The notes: a model not told the origin generated them from the letters alone. A DNA stretch of 64,000 nt from an uncultured Oscillospiraceae bacterium (GCA_934481385.1 CAKSPD010000003.1:89443-153442); one strand, 5' to 3'. Shown: positions 16,859 to 26,087, counted from the first letter of the stretch. Translations and numbers: made by a program.

Positions 16859-18817
16859 ATGCAGGGTAAAATAGTTTCATGTCTTTTAGCTGTTTTTATG
16901 ATTTTTGCTTTTACAGCATGTTCAGAAAAAAATTCAGAAGTTTCTTTATACAGTTATGATATGGATTCTGATTCTGTTTCGGATTCCGATTTTATACAGC
17001 TTGAAAATAAATATACAGGTTATATATGGAACAGCGGAGATTTTTCAAGTTCTCTTACTTATGGAATACCCTCTGAAAAGAGTATAAAAACTATAAATTC
17101 ATCAGATGAAAAATGCAGGATAAGTGTTTCTGAAATTACAAAAGGAGTTAAAGTTACTTATAATTACTATAAAACAGGTATAAAATATTCCGTTGAATAT
17201 ACTGATGAAAAGGATTTTTTAAAGGCAAGTATCAGAACATCTGAAATAGAGGAAAATGGTGATGCTGTTGCTCTGAAAATATCAGTTCTTCCGCTTTTAA
17301 GTTCAGCAGTTTTTTCAGATGAGGGATATTTTGTGATTCCTGACGGTTGCGGTGCTTTGATACGTTTCAGCGATAAAAAAAATTCCTATTCACAGAGAGT
17401 TTACGGAGATAATATATCATTAGTTCCTGATAAAAAAGCCTCTGATAAAAAACAGGTTTATCTTCCTTGTTACGGAGCAGTTAAAAACGGAAATGCTTTT
17501 CTTGCAGTTGCAGTAAAAGGTGATTCAAATGTATTTATAAATGCTGATACGGGTGAGCTTAACACATGCAATTTTTCGTTTGTTATTCGTGATACTGATA
17601 ATTTTTCTATAAATAAATCTGATATTACTGTTTTTGAGGACGGAGATATAAATTGTGATGATATTGAAGTGAGATATTATCCCATTGAAAAATATAATGC
17701 AGGATATTCTGATATTGCTGAAAAATACCGTCAATATATTATGGATACTTGTAATCTTTCACCGTTGAGTGAAGATTATGAAATTCCTCTTTATATTAAT
17801 TTTTATGGGGGTGTTGAAAAAAAGACATCTGTTTCGGGTATTCCGTCAGAAAAGAAAATATCACTTACAGAATATTCACAGGCAGAAGAAATTCTCAGGG
17901 AATTAAAAAATAATAATGTTGAAAATATAACTGCATCTTATTATAACTGGACTGATTCGCAGATATGCCGTAAAATTGATACAAACGCTGAATGTTCGGA
18001 TATTCTCGGTAATTCTGAAGATTTTAAAAAGCTTTATAATTATGCAGAAATTTATCCTGTTGTGGATAATATAAAATTTTCGGAGCTGAGCCTGAAAAAT
18101 ATGACAGTGAGAATTTCAGGTGCTTATTCAAAAATTTCAGAATATAATCCTGTTTACGGCATACAGGATAGTTCAGCGGATTCTCTTTATTTTCTTTCTC
18201 CGTCACGGTTTAAACAGATTTATAATAAGCTTGCGGAAAATTACAGTTATGATAAAATAAATTTTGGCAGTCTTTCTGTATCGCTTTATGGAAATTATTC
18301 AAAGAAAAAATTTTCAAGATTTGATGCTTTGAATTCAGTATGTAAAAGCTGTGAGCTTTTTGATAAAAAAATACTTGCATACGGAGCAAATGCCTATATG
18401 TTTCCGTATGTAAATCATATATGCGGAGTTCCTGCTGAATCAAGTCATTTTGATATATTTGATGAGGATATACCATTCTATCAGATGATAATTCATGGAC
18501 TTATACCATATTCATCTGAATCAGTGAACAGCATGGCAAATCCTGATGACTACATAAAAAAATCTGTTTCTTATGGAAGCAGTCTTATGTTTGATTTTAT
18601 ATATGAAAATCCTGCTGTTCTTCAGGATACTGATTTGAAAAAATATTATTATGCTGATTATTCAGGCTGGAAAGATACTGCTTTGTCGGGATATGAATAT
18701 TCGTACAATATTCTCAATAGTGTGAAAAACTGTTTTATTGAGGATTATTATATTTCCGATGGATTTTCCTTTACTGTATATTCTGACGGTACTGTCATAA
18801 AAGAAGGTGTTTTATGA
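16859..18817 (+). CDS. DUF5696-like lipoprotein, possible glycosidase-like barrel
   Basis: A 652-residue lipoprotein with lipobox FAFTACSE (Cys about 21). Residues 40-290 are beta-rich. Residues about 295-640 contain alternating helix/strand text (LTEYSQAEEILRELKNNNVENITASYYNW) like a TIM barrel of the glycosidase type. I believe it belongs to DUF5696, a family seen beside carbohydrate importers, but this is by recall. No catalytic residues can be named. It lies between the NHL/Yip1 protein and the third permease pair, with ATGA overlap to the next gene. A surface role in polysaccharide capture or trimming is an inference. Confidence 0.65.
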   Translation: MQGKIVSCLLAVFMIFAFTACSEKNSEVSLYSYDMDSDSVSDSDFIQLENKYTGYIWNSGDFSSSLTYGIPSEKSIKTINSSDEKCRISVSEITKGVKVTYNYYKTGIKYSVEYTDEKDFLKASIRTSEIEENGDAVALKISVLPLLSSAVFSDEGYFVIPDGCGALIRFSDKKNSYSQRVYGDNISLVPDKKASDKKQVYLPCYGAVKNGNAFLAVAVKGDSNVFINADTGELNTCNFSFVIRDTDNFSINKSDITVFEDGDINCDDIEVRYYPIEKYNAGYSDIAEKYRQYIMDTCNLSPLSEDYEIPLYINFYGGVEKKTSVSGIPSEKKISLTEYSQAEEILRELKNNNVENITASYYNWTDSQICRKIDTNAECSDILGNSEDFKKLYNYAEIYPVVDNIKFSELSLKNMTVRISGAYSKISEYNPVYGIQDSSADSLYFLSPSRFKQIYNKLAENYSYDKINFGSLSVSLYGNYSKKKFSRFDALNSVCKSCELFDKKILAYGANAYMFPYVNHICGVPAESSHFDIFDEDIPFYQMIIHGLIPYSSESVNSMANPDDYIKKSVSYGSSLMFDFIYENPAVLQDTDLKKYYYADYSGWKDTALSGYEYSYNILNSVKNCFIEDYYISDGFSFTVYSDGTVIKEGVL

Positions 18818-19686
18818 AAATTAAAAATTTTCGTGGCTTTGAATTTATAATTTTATGGCTTGTCGGAACAGTTGTATTTTTTCTGATACCTCTGTTTGTA
18901 TCGCTTTATTATTCTTTCTGCGATGTAAACATAAATTCAGAAAAAACTGTATGTGAATGGATAAACCTGAAAAATTATCAGTATATATTTTTTACTGATG
19001 AATATTATACTGATTATCTGATTGATACTGTTGTTGAAACGCTCTGGAAAACTCCTGTTGTAATAATTTTTTCCGTATTTGTTGCTGTAATTCTCAATCA
19101 GAAATTCAGAGGAAGAACTTTTGCGAGAGCAGTATTTTTTCTCCCTGTTATAATAGCATCAGGGCCTGTTTACAATATTATAAGCGGAAATATTCAGAAT
19201 ATCGGAAATGAGCATTTTTCAACGCTGTTTTCTTCTGACTTGATAGGTGACCTTATGCGTTTCCTTGGAATTTATGATATATCTGAAAAAACTGAAAAAA
19301 TTATTATGTCTGTATCAGATAATATTTTCAGTATAGTCTGGAGTTCCGGAATACAGATTCTTATATTTCTTTCAGCACTTCAGAATATTCCGCAGTCAGC
19401 AAGAGATGTTGCTGTAATAGAGGGAGCTGATGCCTGGGATTACTTCTGGAAAGTTACATTTCCTTATCTGAGTCCTCTTTTTTCAGTAAATCTTATTTTT
19501 ACTGTTATTGATACATTTACAAGCCCTGCAAATCCTGTTATGAACCATATACTTTCCTCGCAGAGTGAATGGAATTATGGTGAGGCTTCTGCTATGGCAT
19601 GGTTTTATTTTATACTGATTCTGATTTTTATATGGATTTCAGTCTATATTCTGAAAAAATTTTTCGGCGGTGATTCAGATGAATAA
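18814..19686 (+). CDS. carbohydrate ABC transporter permease, MalF/UgpA type (third pair)
   Basis: A 290-residue permease with six predicted helices. The EAA-like loop is DVAVIEGADAWDYFWKVTFP, near residues 195-214, where the first EA of the motif has drifted to DV. It overlaps the DUF5696-like gene by four nt and the next permease by eight nt. No third binding protein accompanies this pair, so it may share one of the two large ones. Confidence 0.88.
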   Translation: MKIKNFRGFEFIILWLVGTVVFFLIPLFVSLYYSFCDVNINSEKTVCEWINLKNYQYIFFTDEYYTDYLIDTVVETLWKTPVVIIFSVFVAVILNQKFRGRTFARAVFFLPVIIASGPVYNIISGNIQNIGNEHFSTLFSSDLIGDLMRFLGIYDISEKTEKIIMSVSDNIFSIVWSSGIQILIFLSALQNIPQSARDVAVIEGADAWDYFWKVTFPYLSPLFSVNLIFTVIDTFTSPANPVMNHILSSQSEWNYGEASAMAWFYFILILIFIWISVYILKKFFGGDSDE

Positions 19687-20551
19687 AAAAATCACAGACT
19701 TATGCAGATTTTTTATAATATTCGGACTTGCTTTTATTATATTATATCCTGTAATATATATGTTCAGCTGTTCTTTCAGAGATAGTATTGATATGAATGA
19801 CCCTTCTGTTATGTGGATTCCTAAGCATTTCACACTTGATGTTATAGCTGAAACTGCTGAAGTTATGGAACTTCCCGAAACTCTTTTAAATACTTTTCTG
19901 CTTAATATCGGCTGTTCGGCTGTTCAGGTTATGGCATGTGCTGTTACGGGATATGGATTTGCAAGGTTTGATTTTTTCGGCAGGAAATTTCTTTTCGGAA
20001 TTGTTATAATGATGATTATAGTTCCTCCGCAGATTATATCACTTCCGTTATACAGCAATTTTGTTCATCTCGGACTTATAAATTCAAAGCTTTCAATGTA
20101 TTTTCCGGCACTTATGGGAAACGGAATACGTTCAGGATTTATGATTTTTATATTTTGTCAGTTTTTTAAAGGACTCCCCAAAGAAATTGAAGATTCAGCC
20201 TATATTGACGGCTGTGGCAGGTTCAGGGCATTTTTATCCATTATGCTACCCAATGCAAAATCTGCACTTCTGACAGTGTTCCTTTTTTCAGTTGTATTTT
20301 ACTGGAATGATTATTATATAAGCTCTTTGTTTTTTACTGATAATCAGACTGTTGCACTTATGGTTAAAAACCTTGATTCAAGACTTTCCGTTAAGCTGTT
20401 TAACAGTTCTGCTGTAAAGGCAAGTCCTCGTGAGCAGATAGTCTGGCTTGAGGCAGGCTGTCTTATATCAGTTTCGCCTATGCTTATTATGTATACATTT
20501 TTGCAGAGATATTTTATTGAGGGAATTGAACGTTCAGGAATTGTGGGATAA
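19679..20551 (+). CDS. carbohydrate ABC transporter permease, MalG/UgpE type (third pair)
   Basis: A 290-residue permease. The EAA-like loop is DSAYIDGCGRFRAFLSIMLP, near residues 180-199, and there are six helices. ATG 19679 (MNKKITD) is preferred to GTG 19670 because GGCGGTG at 19667-19673 then serves as the ribosome site. It is the last gene of unit 2 and is followed at once by a terminator. It is the sixth permease gene in 17 kb. Confidence 0.88.
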   Translation: MNKKITDLCRFFIIFGLAFIILYPVIYMFSCSFRDSIDMNDPSVMWIPKHFTLDVIAETAEVMELPETLLNTFLLNIGCSAVQVMACAVTGYGFARFDFFGRKFLFGIVIMMIIVPPQIISLPLYSNFVHLGLINSKLSMYFPALMGNGIRSGFMIFIFCQFFKGLPKEIEDSAYIDGCGRFRAFLSIMLPNAKSALLTVFLFSVVFYWNDYYISSLFFTDNQTVALMVKNLDSRLSVKLFNSSAVKASPREQIVWLEAGCLISVSPMLIMYTFLQRYFIEGIERSGIVG

Positions 20552-20553
20552 AA

Positions 20554-20586
20554 AAAGCGGTCTTTTTTAAGACCGCTTTCGTTTTT
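20554..20586. terminator. bidirectional terminator between convergent genes
   Basis: A perfect 11-bp stem AAAGCGGTCTT / AAGACCGCTTT (20554-20564, 20569-20579) has A and T runs on both sides. It can end both the transport unit on plus and the M23 peptidase gene on minus. Confidence 0.9.
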
Positions 20587-20606
20587 AATTCAGTTCAAAA
20601 AATTTT

Positions 20607-22271
20607 TTATTCCTCTGTATTTACGAAATTTGCAGGATTTAAACACATTCCGCTTTCCCTTACTTCAAAGTGGCAGTGATTACCTGTTGAATCTCCGGTA
20701 GTTCCGACAGCAGCAATGAGCTGTCCTCTTGTAACAGTCTGACCTTCTACAACATAAAGACCACTGCAATGACCATAAAGTGTTTCATATCCGTCAAGGT
20801 GGTCAATCATTACAAAATAACCGTATCCGCCTGTATTCCAGCCTGATGCAACAACAACTCCGTCACCGGCAGCATATATATCAGTTCCCGCAGGTGCAGC
20901 AATATCCATTCCTTTGTGATTTCTGTCACTTATAAACGGGTCGCTTATAAATCCGCCGTCAACGGGCCATGCAAATTTTCCTGAACCTGTCAGAACTGTA
21001 TCAGAACTTGCAGGTTTTGCAGTATATGTTCCTATTCCGATTTGTTCAACAGTTGGTTCTTTGGTGATTACACTGCTGAGTGTTTTCCTTGAACGTTCAA
21101 CGCCGTCAATATATGTTACTTCAATTTTATTCTGCTTTTCTCCTCTTGAACCTTTTACAAGAAGTTCACTTCTGCCAAGATTGATTTCACTTGTTTCAAC
21201 TTCAATCGTTTCATAGTCTATAAAAGATGTTGTTTCAAGCTCTCTTATGTACTGTATCGGAATAAAGCTTTCAGCCTCAAGAACTTTTATAACTGTTCCG
21301 GGGACAAGTGATTTTTCCTCATCTAAAGAGGGGTTTAATTCTTTGAATTTTTCTTCAGTCATATTGTATTTCTGACATACACTTACAATTGAATCCGATT
21401 TCTGAACAACATAGCTTTCTGTTGAATAGTTTTTGGCAGTAAGCTTTTTTATTGCCTCATTTTCTGAAATTACGCTTTCAGTGAGATATATTCCTTCAAC
21501 ATAGTCAATACTCTTGCTGTAACACATATCTCTTATTTCGCCGTCAACCTTATAGTTGAGAAGATTTTTTGTCATAGTGTCGGCAACTTTGTTTTTATCA
21601 CGCACTGCACCTATAAACTGTCCGTCAACATATATTCCATAGGCGTCAGCAAGTTCTTTGTTTGATTCTGAAAGCATTTTGTTTGCAAGCTGTTGTGTAT
21701 TCATAAAGCTGTCGTCTTCTGAAATGATTTTGAGTGAGAATTTAGGTGAAAACTCTATATATTCATTGCTGTCAACATATGAAATTCTTTTCTGAACTTC
21801 CTTTGCAGCCTCATCAAATTCAGATTCTTCTGATATTATACCGAGATTTTTTCCGTTGTATTCAACATTTATTCCATATTCAAGACCCATTCCGTAACGT
21901 ATTATTCCTATAAGGAATGCTATTGAAAATATGGGGAGAATGTAATTGAAGGCAGTACATACAATTCCCTCATCTGAAAAAAGATATTTGAAAAAGCTTT
22001 TGAAAATTTCTGATATAAATTTTCCCTTTCCGAGCTTTTTAGCGTTTTTAATTGATTTTCCAAGCTCAGCGGTGAATTTCATTTTTCTTCTGAACGGACT
22101 GAAAATAAATTTCAGTATATTTATTATTCCTCTGAAAATTTCAGATATAAATCTTATAACACCATGACAGAGTGATGAAATAAATCTTAATATTATTCTT
22201 AATGATGATTTTATTATTCTTATGCTGTTTTCGCCAAATTCTTCGATAAATTCTGAAAACTGATTAAACAA
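20607..22271 (-). CDS. membrane-anchored LysM-G5-M23 cell-wall metallopeptidase
   Basis: A 554-residue protein. Residues 1-100 are a basic, amphipathic cytoplasmic stretch. A membrane helix spans about 104-126. A LysM module (SIVSVCQKYNMTEEKFKELN) is near 290-335 and a G5 domain near 340-425. A peptidase M23 domain ends the protein, with zinc ligands in NHKGMDIAAP and HCHFEV. It would cut peptide cross-links in peptidoglycan outside the cell. The start is TTG 22271, with AAAGGA nine nt upstream. The long N-terminal extension before the helix is unusual for the class. It has its own promoter, downstream of luxS. Confidence 0.88.
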   Translation of the reverse strand: MFNQFSEFIEEFGENSIRIIKSSLRIILRFISSLCHGVIRFISEIFRGIINILKFIFSPFRRKMKFTAELGKSIKNAKKLGKGKFISEIFKSFFKYLFSDEGIVCTAFNYILPIFSIAFLIGIIRYGMGLEYGINVEYNGKNLGIISEESEFDEAAKEVQKRISYVDSNEYIEFSPKFSLKIISEDDSFMNTQQLANKMLSESNKELADAYGIYVDGQFIGAVRDKNKVADTMTKNLLNYKVDGEIRDMCYSKSIDYVEGIYLTESVISENEAIKKLTAKNYSTESYVVQKSDSIVSVCQKYNMTEEKFKELNPSLDEEKSLVPGTVIKVLEAESFIPIQYIRELETTSFIDYETIEVETSEINLGRSELLVKGSRGEKQNKIEVTYIDGVERSRKTLSSVITKEPTVEQIGIGTYTAKPASSDTVLTGSGKFAWPVDGGFISDPFISDRNHKGMDIAAPAGTDIYAAGDGVVVASGWNTGGYGYFVMIDHLDGYETLYGHCSGLYVVEGQTVTRGQLIAAVGTTGDSTGNHCHFEVRESGMCLNPANFVNTEE

Positions 22272-22303
22272 GAAAATTTCTCCTTTTTTGTATGATACTA
22301 AAT

Positions 22304-22332
22304 ATTATAACAATACTCAGGAAAAAAATCAA
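22304..22332 (-). promoter_or_regulatory. sigma-A promoter of the M23 peptidase gene
   Basis: On the minus strand, TTGATT (22332-22327) and TATAAT (22309-22304) are separated by 17 nt, about 33 nt before the TTG start. Confidence 0.65.
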
Positions 22333-22392
22333 TCATTTATTGTAATATTTACCGTTTGATTTTTATTTTTTGTAGCATTGCACAAAAACAGC

Positions 22393-22869
22393 TCAATGAT
22401 TTTTACTAAAATGCCATGAATAATCAAGCATTTCGGGAGTATAGTTCTGAAGTTTTTCAAGAAGCGGAAGTACATCTTTTCTTGCTGATTCAAGGTCATG
22501 TTCAAGATAGTTTCCGCATTCTTCAATTGTAGTTCCGGGGATAGTTCCCTCAAATTCTGAAATGAATTTAAATGAATCCTTTACAAGCTTTATTGCGTTT
22601 TCGTTGCTCAGATTTCTTGTGAGAAGATAAAAACCTGTACGGCAACCCATAGGGCCTACATAAATTACATTTTCTGTAAATTCTGAATTTCTTGCAAATG
22701 TTGCAAAGAGATGTTCTATTGTGTGGAGTGACGGATTTGATATATAAGTACCTCCGTTCGGCTTTACCATTCTTATATCATAGGTAACAATATCACCGTC
22801 AATTCGTGATATATACATACCTGTTCCGAATTTTGTGTGGTCTACCTGAAAACTTGCTATTCTGTTCAT
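22393..22869 (-). CDS. luxS: S-ribosylhomocysteine lyase LuxS
   Basis: A 158-residue metalloenzyme that splits S-ribosylhomocysteine into homocysteine and the autoinducer-2 precursor DPD. Metal ligands are visible as His49 and His53 in HTIEH and Cys118 in EECGNYLEHDL. The catalytic cysteine is Cys76 in GCRTGFY. The length matches the family. The start overlaps the stop of the pseudouridine synthase gene (ATGA), so the two are translationally coupled. The companion nucleosidase gene pfs is not next to it, so an activated-methyl-cycle operon is not evident here. Confidence 0.95.
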   Translation of the reverse strand: MNRIASFQVDHTKFGTGMYISRIDGDIVTYDIRMVKPNGGTYISNPSLHTIEHLFATFARNSEFTENVIYVGPMGCRTGFYLLTRNLSNENAIKLVKDSFKFISEFEGTIPGTTIEECGNYLEHDLESARKDVLPLLEKLQNYTPEMLDYSWHFSKNH

Positions 22870-23708
22870 ATTAAAAAATCCTCCTTGAAAATATTTAAAA
22901 TATCACTGCTAAGCTGTGATTTTATGATTTTATCTTCAAATTTCATAATACCGCAGTGAAGTGCCTGACGTTTTATAATATCTGTTTTTCCGCCGTACAT
23001 ATCATCTCCTGCAAGAGAATGACCTATATAAGCCATATGAACTCTTATCTGATGAGTTCTTCCTGTTTCAAGATTTATTTCAAGCAGTGAATATTTTTCG
23101 TTAAATAAAAGTCTTTTGTAATGCGTTACGGCATTTTGTCCGTCCTCACGCACACACCTTAAAATAATTGACTCTTTTTCTCTTGCTATTGGTGCATTTA
23201 TTGTTCCTGATTCTTCCGTTATGCCTTCTGCAACGGCATAATATGTTTTCTTTATTTTTTCCTGATAATGTGATGCTCCGTATGAATTTTTCGCAACGGC
23301 ACATAATCCTGATGTGTTGCAGTCAAGTCTGTTTATTGGTCTGAAAGTGAGATTCGGATAAATAGATGCAAAAAAATTCCCCAGTGTATCACCCTGATGC
23401 TTTATTGAAGGGTGTATCGGCATACCTGCCGGTTTTTCAAATATAATCAAATCATCATTTTCAAATGCAACCGGAACTTTCATTTTCGGATTAGGTTCAA
23501 GAAATTTTTCATCGTTCAGCTTTAAAATGATAATGTCACCATTGTAAACAGTATCTATACTTCTGATTAAAGAGCCGTTTCTGGTAATTCCCATTGGTAT
23601 GCGTTTAAGCTTTGTCAGGAGTCGTTTTGATACGCCTTTTTTTTCGGTCAGAAATTTTTGCAGTGTCATCGGATTCTGAATTTCTGCTGTAAAGATTTTT
23701 TCCGCCAA
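22866..23708 (-). CDS. RluA-family RNA pseudouridine synthase
   Basis: A 280-residue enzyme that isomerises uridine in rRNA or tRNA. An S4-like RNA-binding region covers about residues 14-65. The catalytic aspartate is Asp129 in PINRLDCNTSG, and LETGRTHQIRVH is the conserved active-site region. The start is TTG 23708, with AAAGGAGG eight nt upstream, a strong signal. The first 104 nt overlap the 3' end of the upstream membrane-protein gene in another frame. The exact target (RluD/YlyB/YjbO type) cannot be fixed. Confidence 0.9.
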   Translation of the reverse strand: MAEKIFTAEIQNPMTLQKFLTEKKGVSKRLLTKLKRIPMGITRNGSLIRSIDTVYNGDIIILKLNDEKFLEPNPKMKVPVAFENDDLIIFEKPAGMPIHPSIKHQGDTLGNFFASIYPNLTFRPINRLDCNTSGLCAVAKNSYGASHYQEKIKKTYYAVAEGITEESGTINAPIAREKESIILRCVREDGQNAVTHYKRLLFNEKYSLLEINLETGRTHQIRVHMAYIGHSLAGDDMYGGKTDIIKRQALHCGIMKFEDKIIKSQLSSDILNIFKEDFLI

Positions 23709-24447
23709 TATATTCAGCCTCCTTTATGCAGATGTTTATATAGAGTGTCACAGATGTGAAAAATTCAGGCAGGGCATAAATAAATACAAACGGTATAAGA
23801 CATAGCACTGTATAAAAAAGTATTATTTTTAAAAGTCCTGTTCTTGAATTTTTAATTATTCTGAATGACATTGCTATAATATGCGAAATCTTTTTTTCGG
23901 AATATCTTGATACAAGAAAGGGAAGTGCAGTTGTTCCAAGCATTGCCCATACCCAGAGTGCAAGAAAAATAACAGCAAGTGTAAGTGTATGGACGGTCAT
24001 AAAAACTGAATTTCCGTTTCCTTTTATTATCAGTCTTGCTGAAATATATCCGAATAATATGACAGGAATCAGAAATACAACTGATATTGCTTTTGTGAAA
24101 AGCCGGACTATAAGATTTTTTCTGAAAAGTCCTGAATCTTTCTGTTCTTTGAGATTTATATCAAGTATTGAAGAAAAATATTTTATTGTTTCCGGTATTA
24201 CTGCGGAAAGCATTATAATTTTCAGTGCTGTAAGTATATAATCTCCGGACAGCCACCAGATTTCAGAACCATAAAAAAGTTCTGACGGAGTAATATTATA
24301 TAAATATAAAATTACACTTGAAATGCAAAGTTCTGTTAATCTGAAAAAAATTATTATTGCCGGAATACAAAGCGAAATCAGAAATGCTTCTGCACGTCTG
24401 CCTTTAAGAGCTTTTTTTGAATATTCCCGTATCTGATAAAGTTTCAC
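23605..24447 (-). CDS. multi-pass membrane protein (DUF975-like resemblance, unproved)
   Basis: A 280-residue protein with six hydrophobic segments (about 22-44, 65-88, 112-135, 140-172, 200-225 and 228-240). It starts MKLYQIREYSKKALKGRRAE, a pattern like DUF975-type integral membrane proteins, but I hold that loosely. The last about 36 residues, rich in charge and ending in a basic run, are encoded wholly within the 5' end of the next gene. This long overlap suggests that an earlier stop was lost. The function is unknown. Confidence 0.65.
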   Translation of the reverse strand: MKLYQIREYSKKALKGRRAEAFLISLCIPAIIIFFRLTELCISSVILYLYNITPSELFYGSEIWWLSGDYILTALKIIMLSAVIPETIKYFSSILDINLKEQKDSGLFRKNLIVRLFTKAISVVFLIPVILFGYISARLIIKGNGNSVFMTVHTLTLAVIFLALWVWAMLGTTALPFLVSRYSEKKISHIIAMSFRIIKNSRTGLLKIILFYTVLCLIPFVFIYALPEFFTSVTLYINICIKEAEYIGGKNLYSRNSESDDTAKISDRKKRRIKTTPDKA

Positions 24448-24489
24448 AAAAAATCACCTCTGTGATATTTTGCGGAATTTTTCTGCTTT

Positions 24490-25143
24490 TTATTCCATAA
24501 TTTCTATTTCTTCTGATTCGGGTATTCTTTCATACGGAACTATTCCCATAATTTCAAATGCCTGTGACTGTTGCCACATTTTTGCTGTTACTATTATTTC
24601 AAAGCCTTCTCCTGCGGGACATTGGAGTGTTCGGGGGTCTGTTTTCGGAAGTCCGAATCCTACAAGCATATTTGATATTATTCCGTAATGTGTTATTATG
24701 GCACTGTGAGCTATTTCTTCATTCATCATATCCATTATTATTTCATGAAGTGCTTTATATGTTCTTGCGGAAAGTTCCTCTATGCTTTCGCCTGAAGGAG
24801 CACGGCTGGAAAATCCGCCTTTCAGCCAGTCTTTATAATCCCGACGGTTTATAAGTTCATCAACAGTTTTTCCCTCAAAATCTCCCAAATCAAGTTCACG
24901 CAGATTGTCAACAATACAAAGTTCCTTTTCCGGAAATAATATTTCTGCTGTTTCAGTACATCTTTTAAGCGGAGAACTGTATACTTTTTCAACTCTCGGA
25001 TATTCAAATTCTTCTTTTTTATTTAAAAGTTCAGCTATTCCAAAATCGGAAAGCGGGTAATCTGTACGGCTTCCGATATAAATTCCCTTTTTGTTTGCCA
25101 TAGTCTGACCATGGCGTATAAGGCTTATTCTGTATGCTCTCAT
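24490..25143 (-). CDS. histidine phosphatase family protein
   Basis: A 217-residue phosphoglycerate-mutase-like phosphatase. The phosphohistidine is His11 in LIRHGQT. The second-half motif SSPLKRCTETAE and the second catalytic histidine in THYGIISNML are present. Members act on small phosphate esters, for example alpha-ribazole phosphate (CobC) or sugar phosphates; the substrate is not inferable. It is first in the minus-strand unit that continues to luxS, divergent from the XRE gene at 25359. Confidence 0.88.
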   Translation of the reverse strand: MRAYRISLIRHGQTMANKKGIYIGSRTDYPLSDFGIAELLNKKEEFEYPRVEKVYSSPLKRCTETAEILFPEKELCIVDNLRELDLGDFEGKTVDELINRRDYKDWLKGGFSSRAPSGESIEELSARTYKALHEIIMDMMNEEIAHSAIITHYGIISNMLVGFGLPKTDPRTLQCPAGEGFEIIVTAKMWQQSQAFEIMGIVPYERIPESEEIEIME

Positions 25144-25273
25144 TTTTATGTTCCTTTCACTTAAAGCGGGTAGTTAAAATTAACAAAATAGCAATAAATT
25201 TTTTTACGTTTTGTGAAATGTGCTAAACTGTTGCTGATAATTTTGAAATTATTTCACATAAACGGCTATTTAC

Positions 25274-25303
25274 TTGTTATACGATTTGTATTATAATTAT
25301 TAT
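25274..25303 (+). promoter_or_regulatory. putative promoter of the XRE gene
   Basis: TTGTTA at 25274-25279 and TATTAT at 25298-25303 are separated by 18 nt in the 215-bp divergent region. The -35 box is weak, so this is a tentative call. Confidence 0.45.
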
Positions 25304-25316
25304 ATCATATATCGTA
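25280..25316 (+). promoter_or_regulatory. inverted half-sites TACGAT...ATCGTA around the -10 box
   Basis: TACGAT (25280-25285) and its inverse ATCGTA (25311-25316) flank the -10 region. They could be half-sites for the XRE protein, but the 25-nt separation makes this speculative. Confidence 0.3.
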
Positions 25317-25358
25317 AATTATTGCAAGAAAATATATTTGTAAGGAGAATTTTTCACT

Positions 25359-26078
25359 ATGAATTCGGATTTTGCCAGAATAATTACATTACAGAGAAAG
25401 GAAAGACAAATAAGTCAGAAACAGGCTGCTGCTGATTTGGGTATATCTCAGGCTTTGCTTTCACATTATGAAAAGGGTATTCGTGAATGTGGTCTTAATT
25501 TTCTCGTCAAAATTGCCGATTATTACAATGTTTCATGTGATTATCTTCTTGGCAGAACCCCTGAGCCTGAAGGAAAGGTTATTACTATTGAGGATATTCC
25601 TGATGATGACGGAAATAATAAAATGCTGTCACCTCAGATTATCAACTTTAACAGAAAAATTATTAATAATTCAATCAGTTTGCTTTTCAGTCTTGCTCAG
25701 AAAGCAGGAAGTATCACACTTATAAAGGAAGTAGGCTCTTATTTAATGCTTTCTGTATATAAGCTTTTCAGACTTATTTATAATGCCAATCCGCATAATG
25801 ACCAGAAACTTTTTAAAATACCAAAAGTTATTGCAAATGACAGTGCTGATGCTATAATTGCTATGAGTGAGGCTGATGTCAAAGCATCGTCCTGTGGCAT
25901 ATCCCTTGACGGCAATGACAGTATTACTAATTTCAATACGCTTTATCTCACTACTTCAACTATATCAAAGGATTATCCTCAGTATTCATCTTCGCTTTTC
26001 AAGCTTATTCAGATTAGTGAGGACAGTATTACAAGAACACGTACAGGATACGGCACAAAATCAAACAATAAATTATAA
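25359..26078 (+). CDS. XRE-family regulator with C-terminal helical domain
   Basis: A 239-residue protein. Residues 6-66 are a Cro/C1 helix-turn-helix (ISQKQAAADLGISQALLSHY; YYNVSCDYLLG). The remaining 170 residues have no domain I recognise; they contain helical stretches and a serine/threonine-rich tail. It follows AAGGAG at 25341-25346. It sits 67 nt upstream of rnfC in the same direction, so it may regulate the Rnf operon or be unrelated. A promoter-like sequence between them argues for separate initiation. Confidence 0.8.
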   Translation: MNSDFARIITLQRKERQISQKQAAADLGISQALLSHYEKGIRECGLNFLVKIADYYNVSCDYLLGRTPEPEGKVITIEDIPDDDGNNKMLSPQIINFNRKIINNSISLLFSLAQKAGSITLIKEVGSYLMLSVYKLFRLIYNANPHNDQKLFKIPKVIANDSADAIIAMSEADVKASSCGISLDGNDSITNFNTLYLTTSTISKDYPQYSSSLFKLIQISEDSITRTRTGYGTKSNNKL

Positions 26079-26087
26079 TCTGAATTG

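Noticed and set aside
3247..20551. Phage, plasmid or genomic island origin of the transport cluster
   Set aside because: No integrase, attachment repeat, transposase or tRNA is seen at its borders; base composition matches the other non-ribosomal genes by eye.
22329..22553. Small frame overlapping luxS on the same strand
   Set aside because: It lies in another frame of luxS and has no ribosome site or plausible composition.
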